Shown: positions 10,309 through 17,590 of the stretch, piece by piece
Numbering within the stretch: the stretch's first letter is position 1
How the letters are laid out: each line of letters starts with the position of its first letter
Assembly (NCBI GenBank): GCA_008933705.1
Contig: WBUN01000050.1
Coordinates: forward strand, 1 to 35,643
Direction: 5' to 3'
Length of the DNA: 35,643 nt
From: Hyphomicrobiaceae bacterium
GTDB lineage: Bacteria > Pseudomonadota > Alphaproteobacteria > Rhizobiales > Hyphomicrobiaceae
Notes under the pieces: model-generated
Seen by the model: the letters and a program-made list of their open reading frames with translations, nothing else
The model's database searches: none
What the model was told of the DNA's origin: nothing
Made by a program: the position numbers and the translations under genes

Positions 10309-11007
10309 ATGTCTCGCAAGCGGGTGCGCACGAGAGTGCGGTGCCGCACGGGGATCCGCCATGCCTTCACCACCGATCAGTTCTTCGAGGTCTTTGCGAG
10401 GTATAACCATGCCATCTGGCCGGCGCAGATCGCCGCGTACGTGCTTGCGGCGATTGCCTTGTTGGCGGTGTTCATGGGACGGCCGTGGCGCGGCCGCGTG
10501 GTGGCGGCCGTTCTCGCGCTATTCTGGTTGTGGAACGGTGTCGCTTATCACCTGGCCTTCTTCGCGGCGATCAATCCGGCGGCCTACGCCTTTGCGGCGA
10601 TGTTCATCCTCCAGGGGCTTCTTTTTCTGGTCTACGGCATCATTGGCGACCGCTTCGCTCTCGCACAGGGGATTGGGTGGAAAGGCATCGTTGGCCTGGT
10701 CCTCATCGTCTACGCAATGATCGTCTACGGCCTTCTTGGCCATATATCGGGCCACGCCTGGCCAAGGGCACCCGTGTTCGGCGTCGCGCCATGTCCGACG
10801 ACGATCTTCACGTTCGGGCTCTTGCTGCTGACGACGCGGACGACGCCGCTGTGGCTTCTGGTCGTCCCGCTCGCCTGGGCAGCCATCGGCTCCACCGCGG
10901 CGGTCCTGCTGGCGGTCCGAGAGGATCTTGGGCTGCTCGTTGCTGCGCTCGCCGCGCTAGCACTGCTTCCGCGCTGGGGAGGCAGGCATCTGCCTGCAGG
11001 CGCATAG
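10309..11007 (+). CDS. DUF6064-like integral membrane protein
   Basis: A 232-residue, very hydrophobic protein with roughly six or seven membrane segments. FTTDQFFEVFARYNHAIWPA at residues 20-39 resembles the N-terminus of the DUF6064 family of uncharacterised membrane proteins. The function is unknown. The first 19 residues (MSRKRVRTRV...) are basic and atypical. An ATG at 10361 (ATGCCTTCACC) sits where a family-like MPFTTDQFF start would be, but is one base out of frame, so the present start at 10309 may be a replacement after a 1-base deletion. It stands alone between the gpsA relic and the corC-like gene. Confidence 0.7.
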   Translation: MSRKRVRTRVRCRTGIRHAFTTDQFFEVFARYNHAIWPAQIAAYVLAAIALLAVFMGRPWRGRVVAAVLALFWLWNGVAYHLAFFAAINPAAYAFAAMFILQGLLFLVYGIIGDRFALAQGIGWKGIVGLVLIVYAMIVYGLLGHISGHAWPRAPVFGVAPCPTTIFTFGLLLLTTRTTPLWLLVVPLAWAAIGSTAAVLLAVREDLGLLVAALAALALLPRWGGRHLPAGA

Positions 11008-11101
11008 GACGGCGCCGCGCCGGCAATTTCGGTCAAGACCTTGAAGCGCCCTCCCACGCATGCGACACTCGCGTTGCCCAGCTCCAGGGAGGGCAGCAGC
11101 A

Positions 11102-11146
11102 GGTCAGTCCCCGGTCTTCTCTCGATCTCAATTGCGGGGACTGACC
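11102..11146. repeat. Perfect 12-bp inverted repeat upstream of the corC-like gene
   Basis: GGTCAGTCCCCG (11102-11113) is perfectly complementary to CGGGGACTGACC (11135-11146), with a 21-base loop. It lies about 50 bases before the corC-like start. No T-run follows, so it is a poor intrinsic terminator. The sequence recalls the GGGGAC-type palindromes associated with REP/MITE-like elements, or it could be a leader structure. Its identity is unknown. Confidence 0.6.
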
Positions 11147-11194
11147 ACATCGAGCGAGAGGGGAGGTCCGGCCAAGCGTTGAGCAACCGGCCTC

Positions 11195-12496
11195 ATGGCC
11201 GTGTTCGAAATCACCGTCGTTCTGGTGCTCGTCGCCCTCAATGGGCTGTTTGCCCTGTCCGAGCTTGCTGTCGTCTCCGCCCGCCGGTCGCGGCTGAGGG
11301 CTCTTGCACAAGAGGGGCGCAAGGGAGCCAACCGAGCCCTGGCGCTCGCGGCCGAGCCGGGGCGCTTCCTGTCGACCGTCCAGATCGGCATCACCGCGGT
11401 CGGGCTTATTGCCGGTGCCTATTCGGGTGCGACGCTGACCGCCGATCTCGGATGGTTCTTGCGGAGCCAGGGCATGCCTGATGGCGCCGCTGACTGGCTC
11501 GCCTATGTCGCCGTGTTCTCCGCCATCACTTATCTCTCTCTGATCATTGGCGAGCTCGTCCCCAAGAACCTGGCTCTGCGTAACGCCGAAAGCATCGCCT
11601 GTGCGGTCGCTCCGCTGATGACGACGCTCTCCCGCATCGCCGCCCCGGCCGTCTGGTTGCTGGATGTCTCGACCAAGACCGTATTCTTCCTGCTGCGCCA
11701 CAAGGCGCCCCCTCAGAGCACCGTGACCGAGGAGGAGATCAAGGCTCTCATCGCGGAAGCCGAGCGCGTCGGCGTGCTCGAGACCGGCGAGCATCGCATG
11801 ATCGCCGGCGTGCTGCGGCTTGGGGATCGTCCCGTTCGCGGCCTCATGACGCCACGCACGGACGTGGACTGGCTGGATGTCACGGCCGACGCCGATGCCA
11901 TCCGCGAGCGCATCCTCACCACGACGCACTCGCGCCTGCCTGCCGGCGAAGGCTCGCCCGACAAGCTCATCGGCGTTGTGACGACCCGAGAGCTTCTGGC
12001 GTTGGTCGCGTCGGGCAAGCCGCTCGACGCGAGAGCGCATGTGCGCAAGGCCCCGGTCATCCCCGAGACGACCGACGCCCTCGATACCCTCGAGCTGCTG
12101 CGCGATGCCGAGGTGCCGGTAGCGCTGGTCCACGACGAATACGGCGACTTCGAGGGCCTCGTAACCCCGGCAGACGTACTGGAGGCCATCGCCGGCGCTT
12201 TCCGCTCCGACACTGCCGGCGAGGAACCGGCAGCCATTCCAAGAGACGACGGCTCATGGTTTCTGGCGGGCTGGATGCCCGCCGACGAGATGGCCGACCA
12301 GCTCGGCATCACCCTTCCCCAGAGGCGTGACTACCAGACCGTCGCAGGCTTTGTGCTGGTGCACCTCGGACGGCTGCCCGCTGTCGGCGAGCGCGTCGAT
12401 GTCTCCGGCTGGCGTTTCGAGGTCGTCGATCTCGATGGCCGCCGCATCGACAAGGTGCTGGCGAGCCGCATTCCCGTGACACGGCGCCAGCTTTGA
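11195..12496 (+). CDS. CNNM/CorC-type membrane protein (DUF21, CBS pair, CorC_HlyC)
   Basis: A 433-residue protein with three parts: an N-terminal CNNM/DUF21 membrane domain (about 1-190, with LNGLFALSELAVVSARRSR and the conserved IIGELVPKNLALR), a CBS-domain pair (about 205-335, including GLMTPRTDVDWLD and the typical VALVHDEYGDFEGLVTPADV), and a C-terminal CorC_HlyC domain (about 345-430). Members take part in Mg2+/Co2+ resistance or efflux or in Na+-coupled Mg2+ export; several are labelled hemolysin C/TlyC-like without haemolytic evidence. The ATG has no close Shine-Dalgarno (GGGGAGG lies about 30 bases upstream). The stop codon lies in the first copy of a 13-bp tandem repeat. Confidence 0.88.
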   Translation: MAVFEITVVLVLVALNGLFALSELAVVSARRSRLRALAQEGRKGANRALALAAEPGRFLSTVQIGITAVGLIAGAYSGATLTADLGWFLRSQGMPDGAADWLAYVAVFSAITYLSLIIGELVPKNLALRNAESIACAVAPLMTTLSRIAAPAVWLLDVSTKTVFFLLRHKAPPQSTVTEEEIKALIAEAERVGVLETGEHRMIAGVLRLGDRPVRGLMTPRTDVDWLDVTADADAIRERILTTTHSRLPAGEGSPDKLIGVVTTRELLALVASGKPLDARAHVRKAPVIPETTDALDTLELLRDAEVPVALVHDEYGDFEGLVTPADVLEAIAGAFRSDTAGEEPAAIPRDDGSWFLAGWMPADEMADQLGITLPQRRDYQTVAGFVLVHLGRLPAVGERVDVSGWRFEVVDLDGRRIDKVLASRIPVTRRQL

Positions 12497-12524
12497 TGGC
12501 CAGCTTTGATGGCCAGCTTTGATG
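12486..12524. repeat. Three perfect tandem copies of a 13-bp unit
   Basis: The unit GCCAGCTTTGATG occurs three times without mismatch (12486-12498, 12499-12511, 12512-12524). The first copy encodes the last residues and TGA of the upstream gene. The unit is not a multiple of three, so slippage by one copy would not alter the protein, because the stop is inside the first unit. Replication slippage is the likely origin. Confidence 0.95.
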
Positions 12525-12807
12525 GAAAGGGTGGAACAACGAGCGCCAGGCTGCTGATGGCGTTCCTGATCGCGGCTCTTGTCGATACTCCCCAGACGCC
12601 CTGAGGGTGAGGCATAAGCTGTTGTTGGCTGTATGGAAACTCCGCTTATCGCAGCGTCGAACCAGCTTGACACGCTCCCTCCAAGCGCAAGAAGCTGTCG
12701 GCAGCAAGACACTTGCGCCGCTCCAATCGAGCCAACAAGCGCCCCCGATGATGGGGCCTGAGAAGTGGCCGCATGGGCGATGGGGAAGGAAATGGCGGAG
12801 GAGTAGA
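12525..12807. other. Non-coding gap before tctC
   Basis: Together with the tandem repeat this forms a 311-base gap without a convincing gene. It probably holds the tctCBA operon promoter. A nested hairpin is visible: GCGCAAG (12685-12691) pairs with CTTGCGC (12712-12718), with GCTG/CAGC inside. A TTGACA at 12667-12672 has no good partner -10 box. A strong GGAGGAG (12797-12803) precedes tctC. Confidence 0.6.
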
Positions 12808-13794
12808 ATGCCAAATCCACACAAGCTGGCCTGCGTGACACTGGCGGTCCTGTCGCTCGGCATGGCGACGGCCGCGTCGGCCGCCTATCCGGAGAAGCCG
12901 ATCACGCTCATCGTGCCGTTCTCGCCGGGTGGAGCTTCCGACCAGGCCGCCCGTGCGCTCGCGGCCGCTACCTCCGCGAGGCTGGGCGCCAACCAGATCA
13001 TCGTCGTCAATAAGGACGGCGCCGGAGGCCTGATCGGCTCGAGCGAGGTCTACAAAGCCAAGCCCGACGGCTACACCCTGCTGCTCGCGCGCGTCGCCAC
13101 GCACACGACCGTTCCGGCCGTGCGCGAGGTGCCCTACGACCCGATGAACTGGGCTGTGCTCGGCATGCTCGAAACCAACCCGGTGACGTGTGCCACTTCG
13201 AAAGACAAGCCCTACAAGACCTTCAAGGAGCTCATTGCTGCGATCAAGGCGTCGCCTGAGAAGATCACCTACAGCTCGGCCGGCCCCGGCACCATCCTGC
13301 ACCTGGCCGCCGTCATGCTGATTGAAAAATCGAAAATCGGTGACCCGCAGAAGATCGCAACCCACATCCCCTACAAGGGCGGCGGACCGGCCGCGCTCGC
13401 TGCGGTCAAAGGCGAGGTCGATTTCGTCTGCCAGAGCTACAACGAGATGAGTGCGCACATCAAGAGCGGAGCGTTGCGCGCGCTGATCGTGCTGGGCAAC
13501 GAGCGGCTCGCCGATGTTCCCGACGCGCCGACCTCCAAGGAGCTTGGCATCGACGGCATGGAGATAGCCGTCGGCTGGAGCGGGCTGATGGGCCCGCCCG
13601 GCATGGACCCTGAGGCGGTCAAGTTCTGGGTGAGCCTGCTCGGCGAGGTGAAGAACAACAAGGCTTGGCAGGATGGCGTCAAGCGACTGGGCTCCGTCCC
13701 CTCCATTTGGTCACCCGCCGAGACCGTCAGCTTCATGAAGAACGCGCTCGAGAAGATGAAGCAGATCGCCAAGGAGCTCGGCATCAAACTGTGA
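12808..13794 (+). CDS. tctC: Tripartite tricarboxylate transporter, periplasmic substrate-binding protein (TctC/Bug family)
   Basis: A 328-residue extracytoplasmic binding protein of the Bug family. A signal peptide (residues 1 to about 25, ending MATAASA) is followed by the family signature YPEKPITLIVPFSPGGASD, then by IPYKGGGPAALAAVKGEVDF and GWSGLMGPPGMDPE. It would bind an organic acid in the periplasm and deliver it to the TctB-TctA permease encoded next. GGAGGAG is 4 bases before the ATG; an upstream in-frame extension would bury the signal peptide and is rejected. The ligand is unknown: Bug proteins bind carboxylates, amino acids or aromatic acids. It is the first gene of a probable seven-gene catabolic operon. 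Confidence 0.92.
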   Translation: MPNPHKLACVTLAVLSLGMATAASAAYPEKPITLIVPFSPGGASDQAARALAAATSARLGANQIIVVNKDGAGGLIGSSEVYKAKPDGYTLLLARVATHTTVPAVREVPYDPMNWAVLGMLETNPVTCATSKDKPYKTFKELIAAIKASPEKITYSSAGPGTILHLAAVMLIEKSKIGDPQKIATHIPYKGGGPAALAAVKGEVDFVCQSYNEMSAHIKSGALRALIVLGNERLADVPDAPTSKELGIDGMEIAVGWSGLMGPPGMDPEAVKFWVSLLGEVKNNKAWQDGVKRLGSVPSIWSPAETVSFMKNALEKMKQIAKELGIKL

Positions 13795-13852
13795 GGTATT
13801 CCGCTCGCCGCAGAGAGGGGACGCTCGCGGCACGTCACACCAGCAGCAGCAA

Positions 13853-14320
13853 GTGGATGAGCCGGTGAGGAACCCGAAGGACTTTTGGGCCGGTCTGCTG
13901 TTCCTGGGCATCGGCGGCGCGTTCATCGCAGTCGCGCTGGCGGGCGGCTATGAGCTCGGCAGCGCGCGCAGGATGGGGCCGGGCTACTTCCCCGTATGGC
14001 TCGGCGGTGGCCTCTCTCTGACCGGCTTGATGCTCGCGTGGCGGGGCCTTGCCACCTCGGGTGCACCCATCGGCCGCTGGGCGCTGATGCCGCTCGGGTT
14101 GGTCACCCTCGGCACGATCCTGTTCGGACTCATCGTCAACGTCGCCGGCCTTGCGCCCGCGATTGTCGTGCTGGTCCTCCTCGCTGCATTTGCAAGCATT
14201 CATTTCCGCGTGAGCCAGGCCATAGCGCTGGCGGTCGGCCTCGCAGCCATTTCCGTGCTCGTCTTCATCAAGGGGCTTGGCATTACAGTGCCGGTCATGC
14301 CGCACGTGCTCGGCTACTAG
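13853..14320 (+). CDS. tctB: Tripartite tricarboxylate transporter small membrane subunit
   Basis: A 155-residue membrane protein of the TctB family with four hydrophobic segments, at about 11-30, 45-63, 75-115 (probably two) and 122-150. The motif RRMGPGYFPVWLGGGLSLTG after the first segment is typical. It is the small subunit that pairs with TctA in the inner membrane. The start is uncertain: GTG at 13853 and GTG at 13865 are both possible and neither has a strong ribosome-binding site. It lies between tctC (58-base gap) and tctA (9-base gap). Confidence 0.85.
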   Translation: MDEPVRNPKDFWAGLLFLGIGGAFIAVALAGGYELGSARRMGPGYFPVWLGGGLSLTGLMLAWRGLATSGAPIGRWALMPLGLVTLGTILFGLIVNVAGLAPAIVVLVLLAAFASIHFRVSQAIALAVGLAAISVLVFIKGLGITVPVMPHVLGY

Positions 14321-14329
14321 GGGGCGGCG

Positions 14330-15835
14330 TTGGACATCATCAACAATCTGATGATCGGCTTCGCCACGGCGCTGTCGCCGGCCAACCTTGCCTATTGCTT
14401 CATGGGCGTGCTGCTCGGCACGCTGATCGGCGTGCTTCCGGGAATTGGGCCGGTATCGGCGATCGCGATGCTGCTTCCCGCCACGTATGCGCTGCCGCCG
14501 GTCGCTTCCCTCATCATGCTCGCCGGCATCTACTACGGCGCGCAGTACGGCGGTTCGACGACCGCGATTTTGATCAACCTGCCGGGCGAATCCGCCTCGG
14601 TCGTCACCACGCTCGACGGCCACCAGATGGCACGGCAGGGCCGCGCGGGCGTGGCGCTCGCGACGGCCGCACTGGCGTCGTTCTTCGCCGGCACGATCGC
14701 GACGCTGATCCTCGCTCTGTTTGCGCCGCCGCTGGCTACGCTGGCGCTGAAATTCAACTCGCACGAGTATTTTTCGCTGATGGTGCTTGGGCTCGTGGGC
14801 TCAATCGTGCTTGCAAGCGGCTCGCTCTTGAAGGGTGTCGGCATGGTGTTCCTCGGCCTGCTGCTGGGCTGCGTCGGCACTGATGTCGAAACGGCGAAGG
14901 AACGCTTCACCTTCGGCATTCCCGAGCTCTCGGACGGCTTCGGCTTTGTCATCCTGGCGATGGGCATCTTCGGTCTCGGCGAGGTGATCAGGAACCTCGA
15001 GGACCAGCGCGTGCGCGAGGTCGTGTCGCGCAAGATCGCGGGCCTGATGCCGACGCGAACCGATCTCAAGCGCATGATCGGGTCGAGCGTCCGCGGCACC
15101 GCGCTCGGATCCGTGCTCGGCGTGCTTCCGGGTGGCGGAGCCGTGCTCGCGTCCTTTGCGGCCTACTCCCTCGAGAGCCGTGTCGCCAAGCCGCCCGAGG
15201 GGTTCGGCAATGGTGCGATCGAGGGTGTCGCGGCGCCTGAGGCCGCAAACAACGCAGGCGCACAAACCTCTTTCATTCCGATGCTCACGCTCGGAATTCC
15301 CTCTAATCCCGTGATGGCGCTGATGATCGGAGCGATGCTGATCCAAGGCATCCAGCCCGGGCCGCTGGTCATCCAGCAGCAACCGGGCCTGTTCTGGGGC
15401 ATCATCGCCTCGATGTGGATTGGCAACATGATGCTGCTGGTCCTCAACCTGCCGCTCGTCGGCATGTGGGCGCGCGTGATCACGGCGCCCTATCACCTGC
15501 TGTATCCGGCAATCCTGGTGTTCAGCGCCATCGGGGTGCTGACCATCTCCAACAAGGAGGTGGACGTCTACTTCATGGCGCTGTTCGGGGTGCTGGGATA
15601 CGTGTTCGCCAAGCTCGAATGCGAGCCGGCGCCGCTGCTGCTGGCGTTCATCCTCGGGCCGATGATGGAGGAGAACTTCCGCCGCGCGATGCAGCTCTCG
15701 CAGGGTGATCCGACATCGTTCCTCACGCGGCCGATCAGCGCGACGCTGCTCGTCATTGCGGTCCTGGGACTGCTGACGGCGATCAGCCCGGCCATCAGCC
15801 GTAAGCGCGAGGAAGCATTCAAGGAGCAGCCATGA
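14330..15835 (+). CDS. tctA: Tripartite tricarboxylate transporter large permease subunit
   Basis: A 501-residue, highly hydrophobic permease with about 10-12 membrane spans, the transport channel of the TctABC system. Conserved family segments include GTLIGVLPGIGPVSAIAMLL near residues 30-49, GIYYGAQYGGSTTAILINLP near 66-85, and the internal-repeat counterpart SVLGVLPGGGAVLASFAAY near 262-280. The start is a TTG at 14330, with AGGGGG just upstream overlapping the tctB stop region; no ATG is better placed. Uptake is driven by an ion gradient, not ATP. It lies 80 bases before the thiolase-fold gene, compatible with one transcript. Confidence 0.93.
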   Translation: MDIINNLMIGFATALSPANLAYCFMGVLLGTLIGVLPGIGPVSAIAMLLPATYALPPVASLIMLAGIYYGAQYGGSTTAILINLPGESASVVTTLDGHQMARQGRAGVALATAALASFFAGTIATLILALFAPPLATLALKFNSHEYFSLMVLGLVGSIVLASGSLLKGVGMVFLGLLLGCVGTDVETAKERFTFGIPELSDGFGFVILAMGIFGLGEVIRNLEDQRVREVVSRKIAGLMPTRTDLKRMIGSSVRGTALGSVLGVLPGGGAVLASFAAYSLESRVAKPPEGFGNGAIEGVAAPEAANNAGAQTSFIPMLTLGIPSNPVMALMIGAMLIQGIQPGPLVIQQQPGLFWGIIASMWIGNMMLLVLNLPLVGMWARVITAPYHLLYPAILVFSAIGVLTISNKEVDVYFMALFGVLGYVFAKLECEPAPLLLAFILGPMMEENFRRAMQLSQGDPTSFLTRPISATLLVIAVLGLLTAISPAISRKREEAFKEQP

Positions 15836-15915
15836 GCAGAGCTCGGCGACCATCGCTTTCCCGGCACCACGCACATCCCAGAACCCGCGAGTTCCCCTCC
15901 CACTAAGGAACCTCC

Positions 15916-17124
15916 ATGCCAGCAGACGTTGCCATTGTCGGCTACGGCCGAACACCTTACAGCCGCGCCAAGCCGGGCGAGCGCGTGTACACGGTCGACG
16001 AGTACATCGCCTGGGCCGCCGATCTCGCCTTGCAGAAGGCCGGCATGTCGAAGAACGACTTCAACGACCAGGGCCTTGGCGTCGCACATGCGGAGGCCGC
16101 GCACACGGTCAACTGGTCGGCATCCGTCGCCGAGACCCTGGGCATCAGTCCACAAGTGCTGATCCGCGCCGACCAGGGAGGCGCCTCGGCCTCGGCCATG
16201 TTGATCCGCGCGACTGCGCTGATCCGTGCCGGCATTATCGACCGGGCACTGATCGTGGGGGCCGATACGCCGCTGAGCATCCCGTCTGCCGCACCCGGCC
16301 TGCCACTATCGCCGGAGCGCACGCGTGGTCCCTACTGGGATTTCCAGGGGCCGTTTGGCGTGATGGGCGCGACGGCGCAGTTTGCACTCGTGCAGATGCG
16401 CTATCAGCATCAGTTCAAGCTCGCGTCGGAGCAGCTCGGCAAAATTGCGGTGACGACGCGCCATCACGCGTCGCTGAACCCCGAGGCGATCTACCGCAAG
16501 CCGATCACCATGCAGGAATATCTCGACTCGCGAGTGCTCTCGGACCCGATTCGGCTTCTCGACTGCGTGCCGATCGTCAACGGCGGACTGGCCTACATCG
16601 TCACGTCGGCGAAGACGGCGCGCACTCTGACAACCAAGCCCGTCTACCTCAAGGGCTTCGGCGAGGCGAACAACTACTATCACGGCTCGCGCACGCTTCC
16701 CGACGTGACCACCACCGGCTTCGCCAAGGCTGCGCCGCAGGCGCTGGCCATGGCCGGCGTGAAGCATACGGACATCGATTTCTTCGAGCCCTACGACGAC
16801 TATCCCTTCGTCGTCATGATGACGATCGAGGACTGGGGCTTCTGCAGGAAAGGCGAGGGCGGGCGCTTCGTGGAGGAGCGCAACCTGCGCTTCGACGGCG
16901 ACTTTCCGCTCTCGACCGACGGCGGACAATTGTCGGGCGGGCAGCCGGGTGGCGCTATCGGCGGATTTATGCCCCTGATCGAGGTCGTCACCCAGCTGCG
17001 CGGCGAAGCGGGCGCACGGCAGGTGCGCAATGCTGCGATCGGTGCGTCCTGCGGATTTGGCGGCATTCCCTATGGGCGCCCCGGGCGCAGCTGCGTTTCC
17101 CTCATCTTCGGCGCGGAGGCCTGA
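15916..17124 (+). CDS. Thiolase-fold protein lacking catalytic Cys/His (lipid-transfer/Ltp2-like)
   Basis: A 402-residue thiolase-superfamily protein. The N-terminal half begins VAIVGYGRTPYSRAKPGER. The region that normally holds the nucleophilic Cys reads DQGGASASAM (86-95) with no Cys. The usual GHP histidine motif reads SGGQPGGAIG (340-349), with Gln instead of His. A C-terminal Cys (C379, SCGFGG) remains. EPYDDYPFVVMM (291-302) matches the YD-x-F segment of SCP-x/Ltp proteins, whose tyrosines are catalytic in the steroid side-chain aldolase Ltp2. The next gene is a DUF35 protein, the obligate partner of such enzymes. A retro-aldolase or other non-thiolase lyase is therefore more likely than a classical thiolase. 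AAGGAA precedes the ATG by 5 bases. Confidence 0.8.
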   Translation: MPADVAIVGYGRTPYSRAKPGERVYTVDEYIAWAADLALQKAGMSKNDFNDQGLGVAHAEAAHTVNWSASVAETLGISPQVLIRADQGGASASAMLIRATALIRAGIIDRALIVGADTPLSIPSAAPGLPLSPERTRGPYWDFQGPFGVMGATAQFALVQMRYQHQFKLASEQLGKIAVTTRHHASLNPEAIYRKPITMQEYLDSRVLSDPIRLLDCVPIVNGGLAYIVTSAKTARTLTTKPVYLKGFGEANNYYHGSRTLPDVTTTGFAKAAPQALAMAGVKHTDIDFFEPYDDYPFVVMMTIEDWGFCRKGEGGRFVEERNLRFDGDFPLSTDGGQLSGGQPGGAIGGFMPLIEVVTQLRGEAGARQVRNAAIGASCGFGGIPYGRPGRSCVSLIFGAEA

Positions 17125-17127
17125 CCC

Positions 17128-17553
17128 ATGCTGACCTCGAAGACCACGAACAAACCGCTGCCCGAGATCACTGATCAGACGCGGCCGTTCTGGACGGCGG
17201 CCAAGAGCCGCAAGCTCGTGCTGCAGAGGTGCGCGCGCTGCGACACGTTCAACTTTCACCCCAAGCCCTGGTGCGTCGAATGCGGTTGCCGCGACCTTGC
17301 GTGGACCGAGGCGAAGCCCACGGGCACGGTCTACTCGTTCACCATCTCGCGCGCCGTGGCGATGAACCTGCCCGGCTGGCAGGGCGAGCTCCCCGTTCTC
17401 ATGTGCCTGATTGATCTCGATGATGGCGCGCGCTTGTACGGCCAGGTCGTGCACTGCATGCCGGAGGAGATCAAGATCGGCATGCGCGTCGAGATCCTGT
17501 TCGAGGACATCAGCGAGGAGGCGGCGATCCCGAAATTCCGGCCAGCGAAGTGA
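17128..17553 (+). CDS. DUF35 zinc-ribbon/OB-fold protein, partner of the thiolase-fold protein
   Basis: A 141-residue protein of the DUF35 (rubredoxin-like zinc ribbon plus OB-fold) family. Four cysteines (C35, C38, C49, C52; CARC and CVEC) form the zinc ribbon, followed by the OB-fold with [18 protein letters not shown]35 proteins bind acyl-CoA and form stable complexes with thiolase-fold partners, as in ChsH2-Ltp2, BbsA-BbsB and PhlB-PhlC. The gene starts 3 bases after the thiolase-like stop, with GGAGG inside the end of that gene, so the two products are probably made together and form one enzyme. Confidence 0.88.
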   Translation: MLTSKTTNKPLPEITDQTRPFWTAAKSRKLVLQRCARCDTFNFHPKPWCVECGCRDLAWTEAKPTGTVYSFTISRAVAMNLPGWQGELPVLMCLIDLDDGARLYGQVVHCMPEEIKIGMRVEILFEDISEEAAIPKFRPAK

Positions 17554-17590
17554 GGTCGGATGCATTGATCAGCGAACGGGGCCTTCGCGC

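Noticed and set aside
11102-11146. Inverted repeat as an intrinsic terminator for the DUF6064-like gene
   Set aside because: No T-run follows either arm and the loop is 21 bases, so it was recorded as a repeat of unknown role.
12607-12807. N-terminal extension of tctC to 12607
   Set aside because: It would place about 67 non-conserved residues before a clear signal peptide; the ATG at 12808 has GGAGGAG at proper spacing.
15916-17124. Ordinary acetyl-CoA acetyltransferase call
   Set aside because: The nucleophilic Cys and the GHP His of thiolases are both missing, so a plain thiolase label would mislead.
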